From Nocardia donostiensis (GTDB lineage: Bacteria; Actinomycetota; Actinomycetes; Mycobacteriales; Mycobacteriaceae), in assembly GCF_002081715.1 (NCBI RefSeq), contig NZ_MUKP01000001.1, positions 1 to 64,000 of the forward strand: DNA of 64,000 nucleotides, given 5' to 3'. The translations under genes were made by a program, and so were the position numbers. This document shows, piece after piece, positions 39,323 to 48,917 of this stretch (position 1 is the first letter of the stretch; each line of letters opens with the position of its first letter). Below the pieces are notes generated by a model. That model worked only from the letters and a program-made list of their open reading frames with translations. It was not told the origin of the DNA and did not search any database.

Positions 39323-39829
39323 TCAGCCCCGAGCGGCGGTGGTCTTCTCCAGCTGGGCGGGCTGTTCATGGGTACCGAATCCGCTGGGCAGCACGGTGCG
39401 GGTCTGCTTGAGCGAATCGATGGTCTTCTCCGGCGCCCGCAGTTTCTTCACCTTGCGGTAGCCGAGGAACGCGAACGCGGCGGTGGCGAGCACCATCAGC
39501 GCGAACACGATCCAGAACGCCGACCACCTGGGCAGCCAGATGGCGAGGGTTTCGGCGACGGCGAAAAAGAAGAAGAAGCTGCTGAACAGCAGAATGGTCA
39601 GCGCGACGATGAAGAAGACACTGCCCTGCAGTCCCTTCTTGATCTCACCGGTGACCTCGGCTTTGGCCAGTTCCACCTCGGCGCGCACCAGGGTGGAGAC
39701 CTGTTCGGTGGCATCGCGGACCAGGCTGCCGAAACTGGCCGATGCGTGCGGGTCGACCTCGGACAGCGGAATGGCCGCGACCGTGCTTCCTCGCGCGTCG
39801 TTTCCGTTACCGCCTTGTGTGACACTCAC
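39323..39829 (-). other. Possible separate DUF1469 gene inside the nhaA frame
   Basis: If translation restarts at GTG 39829, whose purine-rich GGGAGAGGG lies nine bases upstream, the product is a 168-residue membrane protein with two helices (FFIVALTILLFSSFFFFF and FWIVFALMVLATAAFAF). The residues between NhaA helix 12 and this start (LERQEAEQCRDRERVDQ) resemble no NhaA tail. Confidence 0.5.
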
Positions 39830-41074
39830 TTGGTCGACCCTCTCCCTGTCCCGGCACTGCTCGGCCTCTTGTCGTTCTAGCGCAGCCGCGTCGCGCCGCG
39901 CCTGGTGGACACGCCCACGGCGCAACAGTAGCGCCGAACCGACCACCGATGCGGTCAGGGATGTCACCAATACCGCGGCCTTGGCCAATTCGACAGCGGC
40001 GTTGTCGGTCAGCGCGAGTTCTGCCACGAGCAGGCTAACGGTGAACCCGATCGCGCCGAGCACCGACAGGGCGAACATATCGCGATAACCGAGCCGTGTG
40101 GGACGTTTGGCAATGCCGAACCGGATTGCGAGCCAGCTGATTCCGAAGATGCCGACGATTTTGCCGATCAGCAGCCCGAGTATCACCGCGAGCGAGAGAC
40201 GTTCGGTGAACAGTTCGCCGAAAACTTCGCCGTTCAACGGGACTCCGGAGGCGAAGAAGGCGAACAGCGGAACGCAAAATCCTGCGGAAATCGGCTGGAA
40301 CAGGTGTTCCCATCGGGTAGCGGGTGCCTGCGATTCGCCGGGATCGGGTCGGACTCGGGTCAGCAGACCGGCCGCGACGCCCGCGAGTGTCGGATGGATA
40401 CCGGCTTCGTGCAGCGCATACCACGACACCAACGCCAACGGCACATACACCAATGGGGTCCGGATCCGCTGCCGCTGCGCCAGCCACCACGCCGCGAAAC
40501 ATCCGGCCGCGGCGAGCAGCCACAGCAGCGCGAGCCCCGTCGTGAACAGCACTGCGATCAGGATGATCGCCAGCAGGTCGTCGACCACGGCGAGGCTGAG
40601 CAGGAACACCCGTGCCCCGGCCGGGATACGCGACCCGGTCAACGCCAGCACCGCGAGCGCGAAAGCGATATCGGTGGCTACCGGGATAGCCCAGCCACGG
40701 TCCATACCGGGAACCCCGAAACCGACGGTGTAAGCGATGACCGCGGGGAGGACGACTCCGCCGAACGCGGCAATGATCGGCAACGCGGCGCGTCTGGGGT
40801 CGGCGAGTTCCCCGACGACGAGTTCGCGTTTGAGTTCCAGCCCGACAACGAAGAAGAAGACCGCAAGCAACCCGTCCTTGACCCAGTCGGCGAGAGTCAG
40901 CTCCAGGTGTAGTGGCTCGATGGCGACGACGGTTTCGGTCATCGTCGTATAGGCCGCGCCCCACGGGGAGTTCACCCAGAGCAACGCCGCCGCGGCGGCG
41001 ATCAGCAGCAGTGATCCACCGACGGTTTCGGTACGTAGAAACCGGGATAGTTCGGAGCGGGTCGGGGTGATCAC
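39323..41074 (-). CDS. nhaA: Na+/H+ antiporter NhaA with in-frame C-terminal DUF1469 (phage-holin-like) region
   Basis: A 583-residue open frame from GTG 41074 (GAAAGG upstream). Residues 1-395 or so are NhaA: FFFVVGLELKRELVVGEL, VATDIAFALAVLAL and LAVVDDLLAIILIAVLF with the paired ion-binding aspartates. With no stop between, a second unit follows from residue 416: SFGSLVRDATEQVSTLVRAEVELAKAEV, then two transmembrane helices and a basic turn, the pattern of DUF1469/holin-superfamily III proteins. An internal GTG at 39829 preceded by GGGAGAGGG would start this unit alone (168 residues). So it is either a true fusion or two genes whose frames happen to join. Confidence 0.85.
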   Translation of the reverse strand: MITPTRSELSRFLRTETVGGSLLLIAAAAALLWVNSPWGAAYTTMTETVVAIEPLHLELTLADWVKDGLLAVFFFVVGLELKRELVVGELADPRRAALPIIAAFGGVVLPAVIAYTVGFGVPGMDRGWAIPVATDIAFALAVLALTGSRIPAGARVFLLSLAVVDDLLAIILIAVLFTTGLALLWLLAAAGCFAAWWLAQRQRIRTPLVYVPLALVSWYALHEAGIHPTLAGVAAGLLTRVRPDPGESQAPATRWEHLFQPISAGFCVPLFAFFASGVPLNGEVFGELFTERLSLAVILGLLIGKIVGIFGISWLAIRFGIAKRPTRLGYRDMFALSVLGAIGFTVSLLVAELALTDNAAVELAKAAVLVTSLTASVVGSALLLRRGRVHQARRDAAALERQEAEQCRDRERVDQVSVTQGGNGNDARGSTVAAIPLSEVDPHASASFGSLVRDATEQVSTLVRAEVELAKAEVTGEIKKGLQGSVFFIVALTILLFSSFFFFFAVAETLAIWLPRWSAFWIVFALMVLATAAFAFLGYRKVKKLRAPEKTIDSLKQTRTVLPSGFGTHEQPAQLEKTTAARG

Positions 41075-41190
41075 AAGAACCTTTCGGTCGGTCGGGCAGG
41101 ACCACGGCCGCCCAACCGGGACCTTGCGACCCCCGGGCTACACGACCACATGCCGACCAGACTTCCCGGCTCACCTGTCACGATTTTAAC

Positions 41191-41219
41191 GGTGGGGCCG
41201 GAATTCCTCCGACCCCACC
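41191..41219 (-). terminator. Hairpin downstream of acs
   Basis: GGTGGGGTCGGA and TCCGGCCCCACC (minus strand, 41191-41219) form a 12-bp stem with one mismatch, followed by GTTAAAAT. It lies 25 bases past the acs stop and upstream of nhaA. Confidence 0.7.
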
Positions 41220-41243
41220 CGTATACCAGCGAAACCGCAGCGA

Positions 41244-43193
41244 TCAGGCGCGGCTGGCCCGGATCGCCTCGAAGACGTGCGGATCGACCAGTGTCGAGGT
41301 GTCGCCGAGCTCGCGGCCCTCGGCCACATCGCGAAGCAGTCGGCGCATGATCTTTCCGCTGCGGGTCTTCGGCAGCTCCGGAACCACGTGGATCTCGCGC
41401 GGTTTGGCGATGGGGCTGATCTCGCGGGCCACCTCAGCCTTCAGTTCGGCGATCAGCGAGCCGGTGTCGGCGGCGCCCGCGGTGAGGATGACGAACGCGA
41501 CGATGCCCTGGCCGGTAGTCTCGTCGCTGGCGCCGACCACCGCCGCTTCGGCGACACCGGCGTGCCCGACCAGAGCCGATTCGACCTCAGCGGTGGAGAT
41601 GCGATGGCCGGAAACGTTCATGACGTCGTCCACGCGGCCGAGTACCCACAGATCGCCGTCGCTGTCGAGTTTCGCGCCGTCACCGGCGAAGTACCAGCCC
41701 TGCGCGGCGTACCGCTCCCAGTAGGTGGCCCGGTATCGCTGCATATCGCCCCAGATACCGCGCAGCATCGCCGGCCACGGCTGGTCGAGGACCAGGTAGC
41801 CGACCGCCTCGTGCTCCGACGCCTGCACCGGGTTACCGTCCTCGTCGACGACGCGGGCGCTGATCCCGGGCAGCGGGGTCATGGCGGCGCCGGGTTTGGT
41901 GGCGGTGACGCCGGGCAGCGGGGAGATCATGATGGCCCCGGTCTCGGTCTGCCACCAGGTGTCGACTACCGGGGTCCGGTTCGCGCCGATGACCTCCCGA
42001 TACCAGCGCCAGGCTTCGGGGTTGATGGGTTCGCCGACCGAACCGAGCAGGCGCAGGCTGCTCAGGTCGTGGCTGTCGGGGATCTGCCTACCCCATTTCA
42101 TAAAGGTGCGGATGAGGGTGGGGGCGGTGTAGTAGATGGTGACGCCGTACTTCTCGATGACCTGGAAGTGGCGGTGCTCATCGGGGGAATTCGGGGTGCC
42201 CTCGTAGAGCACCTGGGTGGCGCGGTTGGCCAGCGGACCGTAGACGATGTAGCTGTGCCCGGTCACCCAGCCGATATCGGCGGTGCACCAGTAGACGTCG
42301 TCGCCCGGTTTGTGGTCGAAGACGTAGTGGTGGGTGTAGGCGGTCTGGGTGAGATAGCCACCGCTGGTGTGCAGGATGCCCTTCGGTTTCCCGGTTGTGC
42401 CGGAGGTGTAGAGGATGAACAGCGGATGTTCGGAATCGAAGGCCTGCGCCTGGTGTTTGCTGTCGGCTTTCGCGACGGTTTCGTGCCACCACAGGTCGCG
42501 GCCCTCGGTCCACGGGATCTCGGTGTTGGTCCGCCGCACCACCAGCACGTGTTCCACACTGTGCGGGACATCGCCGTGTGCATACAGGGCCTCGTCCACG
42601 GCCTCCTTGAGCGGGGCGGGCTTACCGCGCCGCCACTGTCCGTCGGTGGTGATGATCAGCCGGGCGCGCGCGTCGTCGGCGCGCTGGCGTAGCGCTGCCG
42701 GGGAGAACCCGGCGAACACCACCGAATGGGTGAGCCCGAGCCGCGCGCAGGCGAGCATCGCGATGACGGCTTCCGGGATCATCGGCATATAGATGGCGAC
42801 CCGGTCGCCGGCTTCCAGACCCAGTTCGGTGAGATAGTTGGCGGCCCGGCTGACCTCGTCGAGCAGTTCGGCATAGGTGATCGACCGGGAATCGCCGGGT
42901 TCGCCTTCCCAGTGGATGGCCACCTGGTCGCCGTGCCCGTCGAGCACATGCCGGTCCACGCAGTTGTAGGCGACGTTGAGTTTGCCCCCGGCGAACCATT
43001 TCGCTACCGGTGCCTCGGACCAGTCGAGCACTTGGTGCCACGGTTGGTCCCAGTGCAGCCGGTTCGCCTGCTCGGCCCAGAACGCCTCGCGATCCTGCTC
43101 GGCACGCTGATAGATGCCCGCGTCGGTGTTCGCGGCGCCCGCGAACTCCGCGCTCGGCGGATAGGAGTCCGGGTGCTCGACGGTTTCGGTCAT
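41244..43193 (-). CDS. acs: Acetyl-CoA synthetase
   Basis: AMP-forming enzyme that activates acetate with CoA. At 649 residues it has the usual length. YTSGTTGKPKGILHTSGGY is the P-loop-like AMP-binding motif A3, VDTWWQTETGAIMISPLPG the acetate-site Trp region (A5), GWYFAGDGAKLDSDGDLWVLGR the A7-A8 hinge, and PKTRSGKIMRRLL the A10 motif with the lysine that is acetylated for control in many bacteria. It is divergent from the dpp operon. Confidence 0.97.
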   Translation of the reverse strand: MTETVEHPDSYPPSAEFAGAANTDAGIYQRAEQDREAFWAEQANRLHWDQPWHQVLDWSEAPVAKWFAGGKLNVAYNCVDRHVLDGHGDQVAIHWEGEPGDSRSITYAELLDEVSRAANYLTELGLEAGDRVAIYMPMIPEAVIAMLACARLGLTHSVVFAGFSPAALRQRADDARARLIITTDGQWRRGKPAPLKEAVDEALYAHGDVPHSVEHVLVVRRTNTEIPWTEGRDLWWHETVAKADSKHQAQAFDSEHPLFILYTSGTTGKPKGILHTSGGYLTQTAYTHHYVFDHKPGDDVYWCTADIGWVTGHSYIVYGPLANRATQVLYEGTPNSPDEHRHFQVIEKYGVTIYYTAPTLIRTFMKWGRQIPDSHDLSSLRLLGSVGEPINPEAWRWYREVIGANRTPVVDTWWQTETGAIMISPLPGVTATKPGAAMTPLPGISARVVDEDGNPVQASEHEAVGYLVLDQPWPAMLRGIWGDMQRYRATYWERYAAQGWYFAGDGAKLDSDGDLWVLGRVDDVMNVSGHRISTAEVESALVGHAGVAEAAVVGASDETTGQGIVAFVILTAGAADTGSLIAELKAEVAREISPIAKPREIHVVPELPKTRSGKIMRRLLRDVAEGRELGDTSTLVDPHVFEAIRASRA

Positions 43194-43400
43194 GTCGTCA
43201 CTTCCTTCTCACCACGGATAAAGCCGATTCGACACTAGTTGAACTGTGATCCACGCCGCTCGTGGCGGGGGGCGAAAGCTTGCCGGGAAGGTGCATTGAG
43301 CCGAATCCGGGGTGATCGTGGTGCGGGAACCGGATGGCGCGGTTATGGTCAGCACCAACTCTTCGGCGGAAATGGGGGCGATGGTGAGTCGGGGGTACCT

Positions 43401-45062
43401 GTGAGGTCATCGAGGGCGTTGCGGACGGCCGGCGGCGTGCTCTGGAGGTCCCGGCGGCGATGCGGCGCGTTCCGGATCGTCGGACTTGTGCTGGTGCTGC
43501 TGGGGGTCGCGGTATTGCCCGCCTGCACGATCACCCCGGCGCTCGGCGATTCCATCGCGGTCAATGGTTCGGAACCGCAGAACCCGCTGGTCCCGTCCAA
43601 CACCAACGAAAACGGTGGCGGCCGTATCGTCGATCGCTTGTTCGCCGGATTGCGCCGCATCGACGCCGATGGTGGCCTGCACAACGAAGTGGCCCGCTCC
43701 ATTGAAACGACCGATCAGCAGCACTATGTGATCCGGCTGGAGCCGGGATGGACCTTCAGCGACGGTTCGCCGGTCACGGCACACTCTTTTGTCGACGCTT
43801 GGAACTACGGCGCTCTGATCACCAACGCACAGTTGCAGAGCTATGCCTACGCGCCGATCGTCGGATTCGACGATGTGCAGGCCGATCCCCCTCGTGCGCA
43901 GAGCATGTCAGGGCTGCGAGTGCTCGACGAATTGACCTTCACCGTCGATTTGAAAGCCCCCACCATCGACTTCCGCACTCGGTTGGCCTCCGCCCCGTTC
44001 TATCCGCTGCCCGAGGTCGCGTTCAAGGATATGGCAGCGTTCGGGCAGCATCCGATCGGCAACGGGCCCTACCGTTTCGCCGACGGCAACGCATGGCAGC
44101 ACGACGTCAAGCTCGACCTGGTCCCCAACGAGAGCTACCGAGGTGGCCGTCCGCCCAAGAACAAGGGCTTGACCTTCGTGTTCTACTCCGAATTCGACGC
44201 AGCGTACTCGGATCTGCTGGCCGGTAACCTGGACGTCCTCGACACCGTCCCGAGCAGCGCGCTGACGGTCGTCGACGACGATCTCGGCGATCGGATCGTG
44301 CGTGCGCCGACCGCGCAGAACCAGTGGATCGGAACGCAGCCGGGCCTACCGCATTTCGACGGAGAAGAGGGGCGGCTGCGCAGGCACGCCATCTCCAGGG
44401 CGATCGACCGAGCGGCGATCGCGGAGAAGATCTTCCGCGGCACCAGAGAGCCCGCCCGCGACTACACCTCCCGCGTACTGCCCGGCTACGATCCCGAACT
44501 GCCCGGTTCCGAAGTGCTCGAATACAACCCCGACGAGGCGCGCAGACTCTGGGCGAAGGCGAACGAGATCGCACCGTGGAGCGGGAAATTCGAGATCGCC
44601 TACAACGCCGACGGCGACCACCAGGCCTGGATCGACGCGGTCGCCCACAGCATCAAGAACACCCTCGGCATCGAGGCGGTCGGCGCGGCGTACCCGACGT
44701 TCAAACAGCTACGTGACCAGATCACCTCCGGCACCATCGGCAAAGCATTCCGGTCTGGCTGGCAGGGCGACTATCCATCCATGCTGCAGTTCCTGGAGCC
44801 CAGCTTCCTCGGCGGATCGGCCACCAACGACTTCGCCTACCGCAACCCGGACTTCGACGCGCTGATCGCCACCGCCGAGGCCGCCCCGACCGAAGCCGAA
44901 TCGTGGCGGCTGGTCGGCCGCGCCCAGTCGGTGCTGCTGCACGATCTGCCGACCATTCCGATCTTCGACTACGTCAACACCGCCGGTTACTCCGAGCGGG
45001 TACACAACGTCACCTTCGCCTGGAACGGTATGGCCGACTTCGAAAACATCGAACTGCGCTGA
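43401..45062 (+). CDS. dppA: Peptide ABC transporter substrate-binding lipoprotein
   Basis: A family 5 solute-binding protein of 553 residues. After GTG 43401 (GGGGG five bases upstream) comes a basic N-terminus, a hydrophobic helix (IVGLVLVLLGVAVLPAC) and the lipobox VLPAC, so it is a lipoprotein outside the membrane. The mature domain has SIETTDQQHYVIRLEPGWTFSDGSPVTAHSF split across the conserved SBP5 signature, and QHPIGNGPYRF. The frame is open upstream to 43239, but that part overlaps no recognisable domain. Four transporter genes follow in one operon order, as in mycobacterial dppABCD. The substrate is probably di- or oligopeptides. Confidence 0.92.
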   Translation: MRSSRALRTAGGVLWRSRRRCGAFRIVGLVLVLLGVAVLPACTITPALGDSIAVNGSEPQNPLVPSNTNENGGGRIVDRLFAGLRRIDADGGLHNEVARSIETTDQQHYVIRLEPGWTFSDGSPVTAHSFVDAWNYGALITNAQLQSYAYAPIVGFDDVQADPPRAQSMSGLRVLDELTFTVDLKAPTIDFRTRLASAPFYPLPEVAFKDMAAFGQHPIGNGPYRFADGNAWQHDVKLDLVPNESYRGGRPPKNKGLTFVFYSEFDAAYSDLLAGNLDVLDTVPSSALTVVDDDLGDRIVRAPTAQNQWIGTQPGLPHFDGEEGRLRRHAISRAIDRAAIAEKIFRGTREPARDYTSRVLPGYDPELPGSEVLEYNPDEARRLWAKANEIAPWSGKFEIAYNADGDHQAWIDAVAHSIKNTLGIEAVGAAYPTFKQLRDQITSGTIGKAFRSGWQGDYPSMLQFLEPSFLGGSATNDFAYRNPDFDALIATAEAAPTEAESWRLVGRAQSVLLHDLPTIPIFDYVNTAGYSERVHNVTFAWNGMADFENIELR

Positions 45063-45086
45063 GCCACGCACCGGAGAGGAGAGCCC

Positions 45087-46013
45087 ATGGCCTGGTATAT
45101 CGTGCGGCGGCTGCTGCAGATGGTTCCGGTGTTCTTCGGCGCGACGCTGCTGATCTACTTCCTGATCTACAAGGTGACCGGCGGATCGGTGGCGGGGCTG
45201 GCCGGGGAACGTGCCCTCACCCCGGCGCTGGAAGAGCAGCTGCGCGCCCGATATCACCTGGACCGGCCGTTCCTGGTGCAGTACCTGTACTACCTGAAGG
45301 GGATCTTCACCTTCGACCTGGGCGAATCGTTCTCCGGGCGTCCGGTACGGGACGAGATGGCGCGCGCATTCCCGATCACCTTCCGGTTGGCGCTGCTCGC
45401 GCTGCTGTTCGAAACGATCTTCGGTGTGCTGTTCGGGGTGTTGGCCGGCCTGCGCAAAGGCAAACTGTTCGATTCGACGATGCTGGTGCTCAGCTTGGTC
45501 GTGATCGCGGTCCCGGTGTTCGTGCTGGGGTTCCTGGCCCAGTTCCTGTTCGGCATCGAATGGGGGATAGCGCCGGTGACGGTCGGTGCGGATGCGAGCT
45601 TCGCCCGGCTGCTGGTGCCCGGGCTGGTATTGGGTTCGCTGTCGTTTGCCTATGTGCTGCGGTTGACCCGCGGCGCGGTGGCACAGAACCGCGACGCCGA
45701 CCATGTGCGGACCGCGACCGCGAAGGGTTTACCGCGCCGGCGCGTGGTGACCGCGCATATCCTGCGCAATTCGCTGATCCCGGTGGTCACCTTCGTCGGC
45801 GCCGACCTGGGCGCGCTGATGGGCGGCGCGATCGTCACCGAGGGCATTTTCAATATTCCCGGTATCGGCGGCACGCTCTACCAGGCGGTGGTGCGTGGTG
45901 AGGCGCCGACCGTGGTTTCCTTCGTCACCGTCTTGATCGTCGTGTTCCTGCTCGCCAACCTGATCGTGGACCTGCTGTACGCGGCACTGGATCCACGTAT
46001 CCGTTACGCCTGA
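45087..46013 (+). CDS. dppB: Peptide ABC transporter permease
   Basis: A 308-residue DppB/OppB-type permease. MAWYIVRRLLQMVPVFFGATLL is split over the first helix, and the EAA-like loop is RTATAKGLPRRRVVTAHILRN SLIPV in two parts (the coupling helix contacting the ATPase). About six transmembrane helices are visible. GGAGAGGAG stands before ATG 45087. Confidence 0.94.
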   Translation: MAWYIVRRLLQMVPVFFGATLLIYFLIYKVTGGSVAGLAGERALTPALEEQLRARYHLDRPFLVQYLYYLKGIFTFDLGESFSGRPVRDEMARAFPITFRLALLALLFETIFGVLFGVLAGLRKGKLFDSTMLVLSLVVIAVPVFVLGFLAQFLFGIEWGIAPVTVGADASFARLLVPGLVLGSLSFAYVLRLTRGAVAQNRDADHVRTATAKGLPRRRVVTAHILRNSLIPVVTFVGADLGALMGGAIVTEGIFNIPGIGGTLYQAVVRGEAPTVVSFVTVLIVVFLLANLIVDLLYAALDPRIRYA

Positions 46014-46029
46014 ACGGGGGTGGTAGTCG

Positions 46030-46989
46030 ATGTCCGATGAGCAGCGCCCGCAGCGGCCGGGGCAGCAGCGCTGGGTGGCTCCGGCCGAAGAGGTGACAGT
46101 CGAGGCGACCGACCAGGTGCGGGTGACAGGCGCACCGCGCGGTTTCTGGGGCGAGGCCTGGCGCGGTTTGCGCCGGAACCCGATATTCCTGGTTTCGGCA
46201 GCGCTGATCCTGCTCGTCGTGCTGGTCGCCGCCTTCCCCTGGCTGTTCACCGACCAGGACCCGCGCTACTGCGTGGTCACCAACAGCCTGCTCCCGCCGG
46301 ACGGGCAGCACTGGTTCGGCTTCGACCTGCAGGGCTGCGATATCTACGCGCGCACCATCTACGGTGCGCGAGCCTCGGTGCTCACCGGAGTCGGCACCGC
46401 ACTGCTGTTCCTCCTGATCGGTGCGACGCTGGGCGCGCTCGCCGGATTCTATGGAGGCCTTGTCGATTCGGTGATCTCGCGTCTTTCGGAAATCGTGTAC
46501 GCCGTACCGCTGATGCTGGCCGCGATCGTGATCATGCAGTTGTCCACCGAACGCACCATCTGGACGGTGATCGTCGTCCTGGCCGGTTTCACCTGGCCGC
46601 AGGTGGCGCGGATCGCCCGCGGCGCGGTGATCTCGGCGAAGAACAGCGAATACGTGCTGGCCGCGCGAGCCCTAGGGGTGTCCCGGTTCGGGATTCTGGT
46701 GCGGCATGTGCTGCCCAATTCGCTCGGACCGGTCATTGTGGTGACCACGATCTGGCTGGGCGTGTTCATCGTCACCGAGGCGACGCTGTCGTTCCTCGGA
46801 GTGGGGCTGCCGCCCACCGAGGTGTCCTGGGGCGCCGATATCGCCACGGGGCGCGACCAATTGCGCGGCGGTTCGCTGATCCTCTTCTACCCGGCGACCG
46901 CGCTGGCGTTGACCGTGCTCGGTTTCATCATGCTCGGCGACGCACTGGGGGATGCCCTCGATCCGAAGTCCCGTGGGAGGCGCGCATGA
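46030..46989 (+). CDS. dppC: Peptide ABC transporter permease
   Basis: A 319-residue DppC/OppC-type permease with a hydrophilic N-terminal 45 residues, then six helices. The EAA loop contains YVLAARALGVSRFGILVRHVL and the C-terminal GVGLPPTEVSWGADI is conserved in the family. Its stop overlaps the start of the ATPase gene (ATGA at 46986). Confidence 0.94.
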   Translation: MSDEQRPQRPGQQRWVAPAEEVTVEATDQVRVTGAPRGFWGEAWRGLRRNPIFLVSAALILLVVLVAAFPWLFTDQDPRYCVVTNSLLPPDGQHWFGFDLQGCDIYARTIYGARASVLTGVGTALLFLLIGATLGALAGFYGGLVDSVISRLSEIVYAVPLMLAAIVIMQLSTERTIWTVIVVLAGFTWPQVARIARGAVISAKNSEYVLAARALGVSRFGILVRHVLPNSLGPVIVVTTIWLGVFIVTEATLSFLGVGLPPTEVSWGADIATGRDQLRGGSLILFYPATALALTVLGFIMLGDALGDALDPKSRGRRA

Positions 46990-48917
46990 GTGTCGAGCAG
47001 GAAACCCGTGAATGGCAGAGCGTCGAAGACAAGGGCCCGCTGCTGGAGATACGGGACCTGCGTGTCGCGTTCGGCACGAGCGGCAGCCAGGTCGATGCGG
47101 TCCGCGGCGTCGATCTGATCGTCTACCCGGGGCAGACGGTGTCGATTGTCGGCGAAAGCGGGTCAGGGAAGTCGACCACCGCGCATGCGATCATCGGCCT
47201 GCTGCCCCCTGGCGGGCGGGTGGTTTCCGGCAGCATCCGCTTCGCCGGACGGGAGCTGGCCACCGCATCCCGGAAACAGCTGGTCGCCGTGCGCGGCACC
47301 GGCATCGGGTTCGTCCCGCAGGATCCGATGACGAATCTGAACCCGGTGCACAAGATCGGTTTCCAGATCACCGAGACACTGGCCGCCAAGGGGATCGCCC
47401 GCGGCCGCGCCGCCCGCGCCAAAGCCGTCGAATTGCTCGGCGCAGCAGGGGTGCCCGACGCCGAACGCCGCGCCGACCAGTATCCGCACGAACTGTCCGG
47501 CGGGCTGCGCCAGCGCGCACTCATCGCCATCGGGCTGGCCGGACGTCCCACGCTGCTCATCGCCGATGAACCGACCTCGGCGCTGGACGTGACCGTGCAG
47601 CGGCAGATCCTCGACCACATCGACGGCCTGACCGCTGAGCTGGGCACCGCCGTGCTGCTCATCACTCACGACCTGGGGCTCGCCGCCGAACGCGCCGAAC
47701 ATCTGGTGGTGATGTACCGGGGGCGGGTCGTCGAGTCCGGCCCAGCGCTGGACATCCTGCGCGACCCGCGGCACGAATACACTCGCAGGCTGGTCGCCGC
47801 GGCCCCGTCGCTGGCGGCAGCTCGGGTGGGCGCGACCCGGACGAAGGTTGCGGCGCGGGGCGAATCCGGCGGGCCTGCTGAGGTCAGCGGGCCATCCGAG
47901 GCCGACGGGCGTACTGAGGACGATGAGTCTGCGGTGATCGGCGAGAGCCTCGAGGACGGCGGGCCAGCCGAGGTTCATGGGCGCGCTGTGGTCGATGAGG
48001 GCGCTGAGATCGGTGGGAGTACTGAGGTCGGTGAGCGGCCCGAGAACGGCGGGCGGGTCGAGGTTCATAGGCGGTACGTGATCGAGGACCGGTTGGATGC
48101 CCAGCGGGGCGCGGCGGAGGACGCGGCGATTCTGGTCGCGGAACGGCTCACCAAGCGGTACCGCATCCGCGGCTCGTTGCCCTGGAAGTCGACAGAACTC
48201 GCCGCCGTCGAGGAGGTTTCGTTCCAGCTGCGGCGCGGCACGACCACCGCGCTGGTCGGTGAATCCGGATCTGGGAAGTCGACGGTTGCCCAGCTCGTGC
48301 TCGGCCTGATCCCGCCGACATCCGGCACGGTCACCTTCGTCGGCGCCGACGTGTCCCGGCTCGACCGTGCCGAGCAGGCGGAGTTCCGCCGCCGCGTCCA
48401 GCCGATCTTCCAGAACCCCTACGGTTCGCTCGACCCCATGTACTCGATTCACCGCAGCCTCACCGAACCGCTGCGCACCCATCGGGTGGGCAGCCGCGCC
48501 CAGCGGGAGGCGAAGGTCAGGGAACTGCTGGACCAGGTGGCCTTGCCGTCGAGTGTGCTCGCCCGGTATCCGAACGAACTGTCCGGCGGGCAGCGGCAGC
48601 GGGTGGCCATCGCCCGGGCGCTGGCGCTGGAACCGGAACTGGTGGTCTGTGACGAGGCAGTGTCCGCGCTCGACGTGCTGGTGCAGGCGCAGATCCTGGA
48701 CCTGCTGAACGAACTGCAGGCCGAACTCGGGCTCAGCTATCTGTTCATCACGCACGATCTGGCGGTGGTCCGGCAGATCGCCGATGAAGTGCTGGTGATG
48801 CGGCGCGGCCGGGTTGTCGAGGCCGCGACCACCGACGAAGTGTTCGCCGCCGCCCGCGAGGAGTACACGCGTAACCTGCTCGACGCCATTCCGGGCCGGG
48901 ACCTGCTGGTCCGGTGA
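46986..48917 (+). CDS. dppD: Fused dual ATP-binding protein of the peptide ABC transporter
   Basis: One 643-residue chain carrying both nucleotide-binding domains (DppD plus DppF). Both copies have Walker A GESGSGKST; signature motifs are LSGGLRQRALIA in the first and LSGGQRQRVAIA in the second, with LIADEPTSALDV and VVCDEAVSALDV as Walker B/D-loops. Between them, at about residues 285-385, lies a Gly/Glu-rich, poorly conserved linker with recurring GGPAEVHGR-, GGSTEVGER- and GGRVEVHRR-like units. It energises DppBC and completes the operon core. Confidence 0.94.
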   Translation: MSVEQETREWQSVEDKGPLLEIRDLRVAFGTSGSQVDAVRGVDLIVYPGQTVSIVGESGSGKSTTAHAIIGLLPPGGRVVSGSIRFAGRELATASRKQLVAVRGTGIGFVPQDPMTNLNPVHKIGFQITETLAAKGIARGRAARAKAVELLGAAGVPDAERRADQYPHELSGGLRQRALIAIGLAGRPTLLIADEPTSALDVTVQRQILDHIDGLTAELGTAVLLITHDLGLAAERAEHLVVMYRGRVVESGPALDILRDPRHEYTRRLVAAAPSLAAARVGATRTKVAARGESGGPAEVSGPSEADGRTEDDESAVIGESLEDGGPAEVHGRAVVDEGAEIGGSTEVGERPENGGRVEVHRRYVIEDRLDAQRGAAEDAAILVAERLTKRYRIRGSLPWKSTELAAVEEVSFQLRRGTTTALVGESGSGKSTVAQLVLGLIPPTSGTVTFVGADVSRLDRAEQAEFRRRVQPIFQNPYGSLDPMYSIHRSLTEPLRTHRVGSRAQREAKVRELLDQVALPSSVLARYPNELSGGQRQRVAIARALALEPELVVCDEAVSALDVLVQAQILDLLNELQAELGLSYLFITHDLAVVRQIADEVLVMRRGRVVEAATTDEVFAAAREEYTRNLLDAIPGRDLLVR

